Assembly (NCBI GenBank): GCA_037127315.1
Contig: JBBBDQ010001027.1
Location: 117,001-181,000 of the forward strand
DNA: 64,000 bases
Direction: 5' to 3'
Source of the DNA: Ascarosepion bandense
Taxonomy: Eukaryota; Mollusca; Cephalopoda; Sepiida; Sepiidae
The notes under the pieces were generated by a model that saw nothing but the letters and a program-made list of their open reading frames with translations, did not search any database and had not been told where the DNA came from. A program made the translations under genes and the position numbers. How positions within the stretch are numbered: position 1 is the first letter of the stretch; every line of letters begins with the position of its first letter. This document shows, in pieces, positions 42,960 through 55,780 of this stretch.

Positions 42960-45900
42960 TATTTTTTTTTAATTAAATGTTATTTTTTAATTCTAATCCG
43001 CTGCATGTGATTTTTTCCATAAAGAAAAGTAGTTCTCAGTTAAGTTTTAAAAAGTTGCTTAATTAGTTTCGTTGATTTTTACGAAGTTCAGCGATTATTA
43101 TTAATTTTACTTCTTTTTCCATTAACTTTCAGAAAGTCTTAAATCAAGTTTAACACAAAAAAAGCTGACATTTTAAATTATTATTAATCTTTCCCATTGA
43201 ATACTTAAATCAAATCCGTATTTTTTTCTTTATCACATAGTTTAATTTATCAGTCAAACTTAAAACCCAAGTCAACAAAATAACCATGTAATTGTTTTCC
43301 TTACTAATTTCATACCTTCAGTTTGTAATTAATTTAATAATTAAATACAAATTCTGCCCATCAAAAATCATTAAAGGGTTTCATTTTCATTTGTCTCCTT
43401 TCTTTATTAACTTTTTCTTTTCTCACAGAAAAAAAAACTAGAGAACCCATCATTTTCTTGTTAAACTTATCACGTTTGAACTAAGGTTTAATTAAAACTT
43501 CTTGGTATAAATGAATAAAAATATCATTAAAGTAACTTTAATTTGATTTCTTTTTTATTCTTTAAAAAGAAAAAAAGATGCTAAAAGAAATTTCTCTCAA
43601 TGACTCTTGTTGACTGTTCCCTCAGTTTGTGACCATTGTCTCATCACCTCATCAACACGCTCCACCCACAACAACAGTCGAGATAATATTGATTATTTTA
43701 TTTATAAACAAACGAGTTAAGCTTGAACATACGATTTTTTAAACTTAGGAAGTAGGTAAATCTAATCGTAATCTTTGTAATTACGTAATTTTATTTACGT
43801 AAAGTAGGAAACATTTTTCTGTAGAATTCTACCGAAAATACCGGTAGCCTCGCGTGACGAATTCTATGGAAGCCGGTAGTGATAAAATAATTTAATCTTT
43901 GCCTTTGTCACCTTTTTATTAAACGAAACTCCCAAATTTCAAAATAAGCAAAATCATCGAGGAATTATATAAGCTTTTTCTTTTTTTATTGTCTTGTTAA
44001 GATAAGCTATAATTCTCTAATTTGATGAGTATTTTTTTACGATTATTTTTTTTTTTCACTTTATTATTTGGTTTTTGAGGTGTTTTTTTTTTTCTTATTT
44101 TAGCAATAAATTTAGTTTATTAAAAGTGAATTTTTTTCTTCTTGGTCGAGTAAGTTTTAAGTTTTTTGCTTTGTTCATTTTTAACTTTTTGCTAATAATT
44201 TGATATTGGTTTCTGTATGTAATTTTTAAAACTAATCTAAAAATTATTTTATTTGTATTTTCAGTACTTGAAACTCTGAATTAAAGTGTTAAAAAAGTTG
44301 AGCATTTTCCTGTCGTTTCATTAAAAATAATAATAGCCATGTGTGTGTCTTTGTGACCTTTTGTTTTTTTAGGTTGGTTGGTGACAATCGTGAAAAAACA
44401 TTTTTCCTTTTTTTTGTATGTGTGTATTTCTAAGTAAATAACTTTTTAAGAAAACTAAAACAGTGATTAAAATAAAAATGATAAAAATACAGCTTAACAT
44501 TTATGGCATCTAAAAACATTTTAAATTAAAATAAGATCAGGTGTTGTAGGCCTTTAGGGTTTTGTTTTTTTTTTTAACTTAAAAACTGCTTTACTTCCCT
44601 TTATGCTTTTGTGAACATTAAAGTAGAAAGTATATTTTGAACGTGACTAAGTATTTTCATTTTTTTTGTTTTGTTTTTAACTAATGACACTAAAAACGCA
44701 AATGTTTCTACACAAAGAAACCTTAATTTTGAACTGAAAAAATGATAGCTGGCGACCTTTACAAGCCAATTGCATTAAGTGAAGAAAGATTTCAGACAAT
44801 AATATCCAAGAAAAAGCTAATAGTTGTCTAATGTTGCAACATGCACAATTGCTAAAAGCAGTGAGATTTTGCCATCCATCCAAAACGTAGGGTCATCTGG
44901 TGCTGCTAGGGAGGAGATAACCACAGTAAAACACATGACAGATATTTTAGCATTTTTCATAATGTGAAACATACGGAAATTGCCGTGTCCCATCACCTAC
45001 TTACATGTTCTTACTTGACCCTAGCCAGTGCTGCAATAATAACGTGTTGTCTTTTGTTTGTTTTTTGGGACATCTGGTGACAATTAGTACCAATAATTAA
45101 CATGTCAAAATGGGTCATTTTTAAAAATAGATTGTGCAAATTTATTTAGATGTTTTATTGTTTTTTAACCGTATTTACATTATTCGGACTATAAAAGACA
45201 AAGATTAAAGGTTTTAATCGTTAAGAATTCAAATTTTCACTTCAAGTATGCAAGTCTGGCTTAGGTATTGGGTCCCCGCCAAAAAAAAAAAATTTCAATT
45301 TTTCGTTTAGGTTTTGAAAGTAAAAAGCTGGAATTGAATATTTCTGAATCAGTTTGAAAAACAAAACAAAAATTCGTAACCGTAGAAATAAAAATATCAA
45401 TTTAGTTTACCAAACTGACCATTCCTCGGGCAAGAAAAAGAAGACCCACCAAAAACAAACAAAAACATTTCCTAAAAAAAGAAAGAAAGAAACTGGATAT
45501 CATTTTTTAAAATTTAATTTTAGGGCGGTAATGTTCGCTTAATCTGGTCGACCTTGTTTTTTAAATGAAGTTATTTTTCAGGAATTCCAACCAAATACTG
45601 GATTAAATTATATAAGTCTTGACTTTTTTCGGGGTGGGGGGAATGCTAAAATTAAAATAAATTATTCGGCATTTCTGACGCTATTTCGTTTTATTTCGAA
45701 AGCATGATGACTGTTAAAAATTGTTAATGAACAAAAATTAAAATCGCGGAAAAAAAAACAGCGTACGTATGAAGAAAAAAGGTCCCAAACTTAATAACGA
45801 ACTTTTTCCATAAAACAACAACGTTTATTAAGTCAAGTGGAAAGATCAAAGTTTTTTTGTTTGTTTTTTTTTTTTAACCGTTCAATCTACGTTCGAAATT

Positions 45901-47084
45901 TTGGTAAAAATCTTTTTTTTATTTGCGTTAGCGGGGAGCCAATTCGTTTTACTGGTGTTTACAATGGAAAAAGTAATAAAACTCTTTTTCCGGAGACACA
46001 CATTAAATTGGAAATTCTTGCAAAAATCAAATTGTCAGATTGCAATGAAACTTTCAAAACTCATTCACAAATGAATACTACTCCAAATAGTAAATTAAAA
46101 AAATGCAATAAAACTCTAATTATTTAATTAGATAAGCTTTTTAATTGCTTTAAGAAATATAAACTTTCGACATTATCTTCTGAATCGAAATTTTTTTTTT
46201 CTATTAATGAAATTTTAAAAGAATTGTTTTCATTTTTGTGGTTTTTAAATAAAGTTTTAAACATACTTTTTAAGACTATTTCCAAGAAGACTTGTAGGCG
46301 TTAGGTTACGAAGTTGCGAGGTTAAAAAAGTGGTGACCATAATCAAAGAAAGTTTAATACAAGTTAGTTATCTAGCCATTGTATTTTTGATGGCAATTTC
46401 TGTGTACATTAAAAAAGTCATGTTTCAGGGTTTCTTCTTACCGGGGGTGGGGGATTTGTAATGTACAATTATGTCACTTGTGATCGCCATAAGTGTGATG
46501 TCTGATGTCAGATCTGACAACACACTTCAAATACGACGGACAGGTCAAAAAGTTCAACTCAACTCTGTGATTAAGAAATATTTTTTATTCTAAATTTCAT
46601 GTTATAAATAATACTTGTGTAAATCAGAATAATTTAACATTAATTTTTTTTACAAATATATCAATTACTGAAAAATGGCCGAAAAATTGAAAAAAGTTAA
46701 AAATTTTATATTCCAATTAATATAATTTCTGTTAGAAATACCAGAGTATTTTGCTTCCTGAAAATAGTAAATTTAATCACTAGCTTTCAATTAAAACTCA
46801 AAAGTTTCAAGAAAACTTATTTTTAAAAATTCAATTTAAAAGTTATTGAAAATGAGTGGAAGTACCTACATGAAATGCACTCTGTAATTTTTATTAATGT
46901 TTTAAAAGTTAATTTTGTTGAGGGCATAAGTCAGTTTCATTTAAGATGGTCTTTATTTTGGCATCTTCTCAGATCATGTGACATTGTACTTGTTGCACAA
47001 GTTCTTTTCATGATTCTTATTTTTGGTCAGGGTACTTATTCGTGGTTCTTCAGTTTTCTGTACCTTGCAGCCTTAAATAAATTA
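42960..47084. other. First 4.1 kb of intron 1, low in recognised repeats
   Basis: AT-rich with T tracts; no LINE, SINE or transposon ends seen. 43825-43880 contains the inverted ctaccg../..cggtag pair around gaattct. A 96-codon ORF at 45837-46127 has no recognisable domain. Absence of repeats next to the first exon would suit regulatory sequence, but I see no defined element. Confidence 0.4.
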
Positions 47085-47650
47085 CGTTTTTTATTTCCAA
47101 ACCCTGTACTGCCATTCATTTTCTCAAGTTCGTCAAATGTTGTTTTTCTCTGTCCTGTGAGGAACAGATTTTCCAAGCTCTCCTTCCTCATTACATGTGT
47201 CAGAAATTTTAACTTTTTTTTCCTGATAAGTATGAATTTGCTTACTGGTTTCCATTTTTCTCACATTTGGTCCGTGGTATCCTCACCTCATCTTTTTGTA
47301 GAACCACATTTTGTTACCTTGACTCTTTTGAGGAAATTTTTGAACATTTACTGCCGTACGGTAGAACATATATCACATGACAGGTCAGTCATCCTTTCTT
47401 TGTTTCTAACAAAGTTTTTTCTGTCTCTTAATCTGCTGCTTAGCTTTTGAAAGGCTTTTTGTTTATCACAATATAACTTAGGATTTCAGTGTTGTATTTT
47501 CTCTCTTAAAACACTTTACATTTTTGTACATGTTTGATTTTGGTATTTCTGATTTGTAATTTACATTTTCGGTTCATCCTTTTGCTAACAACCGTACTTT
47601 CTGTCTTCGCTGCACGTTATGTCTAGTCCTTCTTCCTGCTTTATTTTAAC
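47085..47650 (-). pseudogene. RTE-like LINE fragment, decayed
   Basis: The nucleotide sequence follows the minus-strand RTE copies at 8210 and 23700 (gattttccaagctctccttc, cctcattacatgt, gtagaaccacattttgttac, tgtctagtccttcttcctgc). Frames are heavily broken. Confidence 0.7.
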
Positions 47651-48517
47651 TATAAACAATTTTGTTTTATAATTAAGTTTATGAAAAATGTGTGAGTTTT
47701 TATTCATCTCTTATGTTATATAGCCATTTTAAATTTCAGTCAAAGGATTGTTTTAGTAGCTTCACAATACATAGCAAAGCCATTTTGTAGATAACTCTCT
47801 CTCTCATAATATTGAATATTTTATCAATACAAACTACTTTTATAGATATTGTGGTGAGATTGATCATTTTGGATTAAATTTCGCACACTTCAATGTTATG
47901 ACAGCGACTTAATTCAAATGAAAAATTTATACTGTGATTGTGGTCTTAACTGCCATTGATGAATATTAATTTTTCACTTTCTGTGCACATTTGTATCCAC
48001 ATTTACTCTATATAGTGTGTAAAACCATGTTATTGCAAACCATGGACTCAACGAGCAAAAGTTTTGGAAAACTTTAGGCATTCTCTGTCATGTTTGATTT
48101 CTGTTTATATAGATATTGTATCCAAATAAAGGATTTCATAAAGACATGTTCAAACACAAAATTAGTTTCAATAATCTTCAATCATTGGACAGGAGATGTG
48201 TATACATAAGTTTTTATCATTCTACTTAGAATATTTAAGAATTTATCAAAACTATTGGAAAAAAACACCTGGACTGTTTAATAATTATAATATTCAGAAA
48301 TTAAACTTTTATTTACACTATATTTAGATTATGGTCCTCATCTTGTTTTGGTTGTTATGCTCTTCAGCCTTCCTCATATGTATATTAATCTGGGTAACCT
48401 ACAGGGAATTCAATGTAATCTTTAGGGGTAGACTGTTCTTGTTCTATTGCCACGGTCTACAGATGTCGAGTTCTAATTTAAAGTACTGCTCGTTTGCTTG
48501 CTTGTTTCCACCAAGTT
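47651..48517. other. Unassigned intronic sequence
   Basis: No element recognised; the 62-codon ORF at 48331-48519 has a hydrophobic start but no family. Confidence 0.4.
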
Positions 48518-48615
48518 AAAGTACACACTACCCAAGCCAGGGATTGAACTCACAACTATTGTGTCACCAAATTCACAAACCCATGCTTTTAATCCAGTAG
48601 GCATTGTCCAGTTGA
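48518..48615 (-). mobile_element. tRNA-like SINE head, minus strand
   Basis: The minus strand has a box B-like GAGTTCAATCCCTGGC and an upstream TGCCTACTGGATTAAAAGCA at about tRNA spacing. Not the same family as A, B or C. Confidence 0.5.
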
Positions 48616-48982
48616 CAATATACACCTGAAGAAGGCTGGAGAGCACAACAGCTGAAATGTCATGATAGCAACAAAGAAATCAACAATACTTCAAATATAA
48701 ACAGTTCAGACAGAATCATTTTGTCAACAAAATTGTGTTGCATCATGTTTTGATATTTTGTTTTCTGGGATATCTAAATTCAAAGAATGTTTGTTTTGTT
48801 TTTGTTTTTTTTTTTCTTCAATTTATTTCTGTTAAAGTTTATCATAAGTGATAATTAGCTTCCTTGACCAACTAACAGTTTTCATGACAGTTTGAACTCT
48901 GACCCTGATTATTTTTGTTTATTTCCATCAATGTAATTGGGACATTTTTAGATTAGGAAATGATCAGATTAACTTTTCTTAT

Positions 48983-49141
48983 AGTCAAATGTCACACAGG
49001 AGAGATTGGGTTCTATAGCTTAGGTTGGCAACCAGTTTACTGCAGAAAGTAAAAACTGTAGGAAAATCTTCTATCCAGTCAGTTATGTTTTTCGAGACAT
49101 GATCACCCAAGTGTGTATCATGTATGGCACTTAACTGACAT
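48983..49141 (+). mobile_element. SINE family A, 3' half
   Basis: gagattgggttctatagctt through atcatgtatggcacttaact. The head is missing. Confidence 0.75.
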
Positions 49142-49447
49142 GCAAATTGAAATTAAACACCCATCTCTATATTTCAATTGATTTGTTTTATGGTAGAAGT
49201 CACAGTATACCCTTTTTTATTTGTGTTTATTTTATTTGTATTTATTTTATTTTAATTACATTGCAAATTCTTCTTTGTATCTATCTATTTTTGTATCTCC
49301 ATGTGATGTTTTTCAATGATCTTTATGAAAACATCTATAGCCCTATTTGTCATCTTATTACCTCCCTGTCAAGGTTAATGTTATACTTCTTTCACATGGG
49401 AAAGTGGTTTTTCCAATGTGCTTACTCACCCACTCTTATCCATCACC

Positions 49448-49588
49448 TGGGGCACATTGAGATTGTGTAATGGTTAGCAAGCTTGTCTCGCTAGAATCAA
49501 TACAGTTGTGTAGTGAGTTTGATCCTCACTGGGTGTCCCATATTTTTGGTCTTGTGCCACATCTAAGCTGCACTTAAAAAATCACCAC
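49448..49588 (+). mobile_element. SINE family C, head and start of body
   Basis: GATTGTGTAATGGTTAGCAA and a box B GAGTTTGATCCTC, as at 19088. The shared 3' tail is absent. Confidence 0.75.
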
Positions 49589-50469
49589 CCACTCTTATCC
49601 ATCAGCTGTCAGTGATGGTATATTTTAAGTGAACATAGGCAGCCTTGAGCAGACTGTGAAATAGGTTTGCCAAATCTTTTTTCCTAAACAATTATACCGC
49701 CTAACATCTTATTACATTTTATGTAACAATTATGTTTGTATTTCTTTACTTGAATCTACATTTAATTGTCTAAGGTTCAACAACTTAAAGAAAACAACTT
49801 ATTTTCACTGAACTTGTATGGTTTTAAAATTAGCTTTGGTTTTCATGGAGTAGAAATAATTGCAATATTCATAAATCCTGCCACAAACAAATTTTTACTG
49901 AAATTACTTAAAAACTGAAAACCAAAAAATGAATACCTTGTAAAATACCCACATGAAAATTGCAAATATTTGCACTATATACAATGCAGATATAACATTT
50001 CATCCAACATCAATACTTTAAACTAATTAAAATGGCCAATGCTGAAAAAATCTAATTAAACAAATCAACAAGTGAACATATAAACACGTGATAATAAACA
50101 GAAAATAAGTAGTCTATAATAATGACGGTCAGAAAAGATTAGTTCACTTATCCTGTTCACATTACTCCTTGGTCTTTTTAGACAAGAGTAAAGGTTTCTC
50201 TTGTTTCCCCGTTTAGAATTGGGTTTCCCGTTCTTTGTAAAGTCTACTTCAGCTTTACTCTCAATGCTTGTCTTTTCTTAAGCTGATATAATTCCACACG
50301 GTAACCCTACCTTGAATGCTTCTTGAGTCTTGAATTGAGTGAATATTATAAAATAAAGTTATAGAAGCTATTTGCAATGTCAATTGTATTTTATAACTTT
50401 GGTTTGTAATTGTTAAAATGACATGTTTTAATCTTATGCAAAATATACTCACATTAAATGAATGAGGTT
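49589..50469. other. Unassigned intronic sequence
   Basis: No gene or repeat recognised. Confidence 0.45.
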
Positions 50470-50885
50470 AGAAGGCCTACTGGTATGGCCAGACACATTT
50501 CAAAAGCTAAACAGAGTATTGAGAGACAGGAAGATTTCATTGGAAACAAAGAAAAGAGCAGTGGATTGCTGTGATATGTCCTGCTATATGGCAGCAAATG
50601 TTGGCTGATCTCAAAGATGAAGAGACTCGAAGAAACATGTGGTTCTACAGAAGGATGCTAAGGATACCATTGACTGAATCTACTACTCACATGACAAATA
50701 GAAGGAAAGAGACACAGTAGAAAGCAATGTGAGACATACTTGATGGGCTTGAGCAAGTGGACAGCAAAGCGGTGTTTAGGAGAGATATCAAGAGAGTGTT
50801 AAGATCTACAAAGGATAGGGGTAAGTGGGGGGGTCCCTGATCGCCTAAATCCTGAAGACGTATCGAAGATTTACTATGGATAGCT
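50470..50885 (+). pseudogene. RTE-like LINE fragment, plus strand
   Basis: The plus strand reads ARHISKAKQSIERQEDFIGN, then LLYGSKCWLISKMKRLE, then the WFYRRMLRIP region (as nucleotides gtggttctacagaaggatgc). It is the same region as in the copy at 20080-20770, but in the opposite orientation. Confidence 0.75.
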
Positions 50886-52618
50886 TGCATAAATCTATGA
50901 ACTAACCATGTTTATATACAGCTATTTAGTATTTGGTTATTTAAAATACCCAAGTCAATATCAGATAAGATTTCTTTTTAATATTTTCACTGCTTGTATA
51001 TTGTAGGCAGGTGAACTGATGTTTAATTCACGTGAGAGGAAGTAATTTCTATAAATATGGTTTCAAAATGTGACTAATTGGTTAAAGGTTTCTTTGGTTT
51101 TAAACAGTGTATGACAATAGATGGCACTAACCCTCCTCCATTAGGTGATTTTTATACCTGACACAATGCCTTTGCATTTTTAATGTTTTAAGTTTTAATG
51201 ACATTTTCATTATCTCTTTTGTCTAAAGTAGTATAAGTAACTATTTAAGCCCTTCTTCAACTCCCCAGCCTTTAAAAAAGCCTTTTAATCAGATTTGAAT
51301 TATCAAGATCATTATTTTTATAAAGAAAAGGATTTAAAGATATTTCATTTTTTTTATTCCTTCATTTTTTTTTACCCCCTTGCTCTCTTCCTCCTTCCCC
51401 TCCAGCTTTTATTCTAGACTTTACTTAATACTTTTGGCTCTTAATAGATTCACTTGATCAATCCTAATTCCCTGGGGATAGGAATTGTCACAGCTTTTGT
51501 TAAGTGACAATACTTAGCATTTTCCTTAATTACTTTTTTTTTCTCTTTGTGATTATCATTTTTACTTTAATAATTTTCCCTTTTTTTTTTTTTTTTTTTT
51601 TTTTTTATGCTGCTTATCCTCATATGATAAACTAGAAACTGAGAATATAGTTAATTGAAATTCTGTATCAAAAGGTGGTTATTTAAATAGTGGGAGTATT
51701 AAAATTTGTTGGTTTTATTATTCTTTTTGTTTTTTCTAATCCTAGGTGTAGATTTTTCCTTTTTTTTTTTTTTTTAATATATATATTGGCTGTATCGTTT
51801 TTGCTTAAATCAGTTGTTTATAAATTTACAGTATTATGCTTAAATGAAATGTAAAAAATTGTATAACTTGTTTATTTCTTCATCAAAAATTGCTTTGGAA
51901 TCAAGTCATTTAACTGATAAATTGTTGCATTAAATATTTTGGAAACAGTTTTCGTAAAACGCTTCAGAAAAAGTTTCACTTGAAAGTCCTTGAGTAAGCT
52001 AAATGCTAAATTTGTTCCAAAAATCATTATTTAACGACAATTTTGATGCATATCTTTTCAATTAAACAATTTCTGAAAATTGTGTTAATAGAAAGTTTTA
52101 AATGTTTAACTTATCAATTCTATAACTGTGCTTAAAGCTCAAACTATTATGTAGTTTTCACTTTAGAGGTTTTCATATCTAAAAACTGAAAATTGCAATT
52201 CAAGAATCACCTAAAAATTCTGTTAGCTCTGTGGAATATTTCATTTTTCCTTAAAACAATGATTCAATCACATTAAAGTATTTCATTTTTATATAAACTG
52301 GTATTAAATACGTTTCATTTGATAATATTTGACTTAAGTTATATATGACAATATTTCACTTGTGTGTTGAATAAAATTATAAAGAGAAAAACTTAATTTT
52401 ATATTTACTTGACTCGTACAGAAATATCTCCTGCATAATGGCACGACATCAGTGTATATCATGTCTTCTATTATCTTAATGTTATGTGTTGGTTATTTCT
52501 TCTGCGCTTTGTATCTCCTGACGTATTAAACCACTTTTGTGGATATTTTTAACTAAAATAAATCTAATGATACCCATTTACAACTTTGATTTCATATTCT
52601 GAATCTAGAAAAAAAAAA

Positions 52619-52626
<8 letters not shown>
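50886..52626. other. Unassigned intronic sequence
   Basis: AT-rich with T tracts at 51580-51606 and 51759-51776. No element recognised. Confidence 0.45.
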
Positions 52627-52663
<37 letters not shown>

Positions 52664-52846
52664 TCTACATGCAAGCCTGTTTCACTGTGTCACAGCTCAT
52701 CAGTGTGGCTAGAGAAATCAACTGACACATATATTACTAAGTGAAGGAACTTGTGGATTAAAACCCACTGTTCAAGCATAAAGAGTGCTCAATACAGAGT
52801 AGATTTTGATTTTGTTATTACAACGGTTATAAACCATTGTAATAAC

Positions 52847-52891
<45 letters not shown>
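52627..52891. repeat. (TA)n runs, SINE B tail and a hairpin
   Basis: (TA)n at 52629-52661 and 52852-52891. 52663-52720 is the family B end (tgcaagcctgtttcactgtg). 52809-52851 is an 18-bp-arm hairpin (ATTTTGTTATTACAACGG). Confidence 0.7.
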
Positions 52892-52894
<3 letters not shown>

Positions 52895-53188
52895 AGTTAA
52901 TTGCTATACATGATACAACCTTGGCTGATCATATCTCTTGAGACGTGACTAAGCAGGAGATTTTCACGTAGTAGATTGCTATTACTTTCTGCTGTAGACT
53001 GGTTGCCAAGCAAGGCTATAGAACCTAATCTGTCCAGTTATTCAACCCATGGCTGGATGAAGAAGAAATGGGTTTAATACCTCTCCTAAATATTTGTGTA
53101 TAAGTGGATGAAACGAGTTTGACTGGAGTTCACTCAGCTCATATTTCTCATTCTGGGCTGATATCCATTGCACCACAACAGCCATCCA
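52892..53188 (-). mobile_element. SINE family A, near complete, minus strand
   Basis: From the tail (agtcagttaattgctataca) through gactggttgccaagcaaggc to the head (gatatccattgcaccacaac). It directly abuts a (TA)n run. Confidence 0.8.
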
Positions 53189-53254
53189 TTGAGAAATTCC
53201 TACCTAACTTACTGACTGGTATCACTTAATTGCAATTAGTAATAAGATTTGAGA

Positions 53255-53284
<30 letters not shown>

Positions 53285-53291
<7 letters not shown>

Positions 53292-53560
53292 CACCCCAAG
53301 CAAAGCATTTTATTGTCCCTGTTTTACAGGGGGTTACAAAGGAGGAAAGTTATAAGAAAGAGTGACAGATTATAGGGGGTGTCAGGAAGTGGGTAAGAGA
53401 AGGATGAGAATACTGATGAGTGGAGTGGATGAATAAAGGAGCCTGAGATATTGACTTTACATTTAAATTCTTGAAGATTGTGGCTGTCGAGGAAGCAAGT
53501 AAATGGCAGGGAATTCCACAGGTGGGAAGTGCAAGAAAAGAAGCTGCTGGATTAAATTTA
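53285..53560 (-). mobile_element. Jockey/CR1-like LINE 3' end
   Basis: Tail caccccaagcaaagcatttt, agggggtgtcaggaagtggg, then the start of the C-terminal coding end. Truncated. Confidence 0.7.
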
Positions 53561-53900
53561 AAAGAATTTTTTGCCTTTTTGAAGGCTATGTCCCCCTTTT
53601 TCCCCACTTTAATCTACAAAATATCGACCCTCAGAAATTTCTGATTCTTATGAAATTGCAAAATGAACCTTTATACATAATTACATTTTGATAAATTTTA
53701 CATCTTTTAATACTTCTTTCTTAGCTCTTATAGATGTTAAGTTTTTCATATGTAACCTTAGTGTTACATAATCACAGTGCTTTCTAATTAAATCCCTTAT
53801 TTTGAAGCATTATGAATTGAGTCTCTAAGAGTTTATCGTTAATGATTTGCAATAATGGGTTAGTCACTGAAATGTTATTTTTTCAGGTGGCAATTATCTA
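53561..53900. other. Unassigned intronic sequence
   Basis: No signal seen. Confidence 0.45.
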
Positions 53901-54343
53901 TCTATATATAAAACGTAATTTGTGTGTCTGTGTGTGACTGTTTTCTATGCATGCCTACATTTTTTAAGCTACACCATTCAAACTTTCTAGAGACACATAT
54001 CTACAGGGAAGCCAGATCAACACTTACTTTTTGAGTTTAAGTTCAGAAATTTTCCCTTTCGCACTTTTTGGCCAATGGAGCCGATTGTTTACATTTGCTC
54101 CATAAAACATCTAAGAATTAAGATGATTGCTGAATTACGTCGCAGAAATCAAATGACGTGTCAAACGTGACTAAAATATTTTTTATTAAAAAGAAAAATA
54201 AATGAGCCTTTATGTTTAATTTTTATTCTGATGTTTTAAAAATTCATTTGGTCAACAAAAAAATGTGAATATTTGTCCCTGTAATTTTGAAACAAAAGAA
54301 AAAAAGGAAGGTTCCAATTGTTAATTTGGTTAAGTCTCTTTTC

Positions 54344-54385
<42 letters not shown>

Positions 54386-54640
54386 CAGAAAATAAAATTT
54401 TAAAAAAAAATAAAGCTTTAACAAAATAAATAATTTTTATTTTTATGTTAAATTCATTTAGTCAACAACAAAATGTAAATATTTTCACCCATAATTTTGA
54501 AACAAAAACAAATGCAATGTTGTTTACAATATGTGCAGCACGCAAAGCAGAAACACTGGAAGAGCGACATTCCTGATGTATCCATGATGCAACTGCGACA
54601 CATGAAATGTTGCATGAGCAATGCCGGGCTATGATGCTAG
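53901..54640 (+). mobile_element. Helitron family B, complete ends, copy 2
   Basis: TCTATATATAAAACG after A (53900) and GCCGGGCTATGATGCTAG before T (54641). Same family as 36965-37926 with a shorter interior and a poly-T expansion at 54350-54381. Confidence 0.75.
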
Positions 54641-54779
54641 TTATCAATAAACTCTTGCTGTTATATGGTGAATATAGTAAACAAAAATTTTGTATAAAAA
54701 CAAATTGAAAGCTATTTTTGTTTCAGCTCATAAAATTCTGGCCTTTATTTACATTTATTTGTTTACATAAAATTTACTT

Positions 54780-55410
54780 GTATATGCAGTTTGGTGCTGT
54801 CCATTCCTCACCCTTCAGCCAAAAGTGCCTACACGGCCTTGTGGTTGATGAATTATTCTCCACTCGGCAAGGTCCTGGGCATGGCAGTAAACTGCATCCG
54901 GCAGCAAGGCCTCTGATTGAGAGATTGTGAGGAGCATAGAACCACCTCTTAATCGCTGTTGTTTCCAGGTCCACCCTGATTTGGTGTGGTAGCACCTGTT
55001 AGGGTCCCAGTTATGGGCAAATAGTTAACCCCCACCCACAACTGGGGTCAAAACACTATGAAAGTATAAAAATATACTTTTATAGAAATATAAACATAAA
55101 AATAGACTTTTATGGAAAACTATACATTTTTGAAAGAAAAATACTACCAACAATAAATTTTATGAAGAAAAAATTAACACATTTTTCTAAGGAAAAAAAA
55201 AAACTCAACAAAACATTTTTGAATACAATACTAGAAAACATTTTTAATTTCTAAAATAAAAAAAGAATAAGAACAAAAAATTTTCATTAAAATCTGACTA
55301 AATCAACCTTCTCACTATAACCGAACATTAAAAAAGTACACCTTAAAACCCCACCTTTTTGGCATTACCCACAGAGGTTTATATGCCATTAAACAAAACT
55401 CAAACCGACC
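54780..55410. repeat. Repeat family D, fullest uninterrupted copy
   Basis: 54925-55040 has the conserved core (gaaccacctcttaatcgctg, cacctgttagggtcccagtt). 55080-55250 holds A-rich short tandems. 55290-55405 is the conserved end (aatctgactaaatcaacctt, aaactcaaac). It shows what 59265-60700 looked like before its insertion. It may be the 3' end of a retroelement. Confidence 0.7.
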
Positions 55411-55780
55411 CAGCAACTCTTGCTCCACATCGTTCCTAGCCTCTCCCTATTCTATTGCCATTACTATCGCAAATGTTTGGGCAGGTTGCATTCTTCAGTT
55501 CTACCAGCTCCGGCTTTCACAGCTAGGACCAGTCATGCAATGTGCACACTAGCAAACCATCCCCATTCTGTTTGTTCCTTTGATAAAGAGCAAGTTCACT
55601 CAGACAGCTTATTCCCACAGAACTGTTGCTTTGTGGAGCACTTCCAAGAGGATGCTTCCCTGATAACTACAGTATTGGTCTTTCAGTTCAGATTCAACCG
55701 ATATCTATCCTACATGTACTTAAAATATATATTTCTAAATTTCTACCCCAACCTCCCTTACAACAATTTCACTTAGTAAA
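55411..55780 (+). pseudogene. Jockey/R1-like LINE C-terminal end, plus strand
   Basis: SLSLFYCHYYRKCLGRLHSS, then FTARTSHAM, then a frame change into LCGALPRGCFPDNYSIGL and back to FRFNRYLSYM. This is the non-LTR RT C-terminal pattern, from a lineage different from 10197-11007. A one-base shift near 55640 breaks it. Confidence 0.7.

Noticed and set aside
45837..46127. 96-codon ORF in intron 1
   Set aside because: AT-driven composition, no domain and no splice context that I could support.
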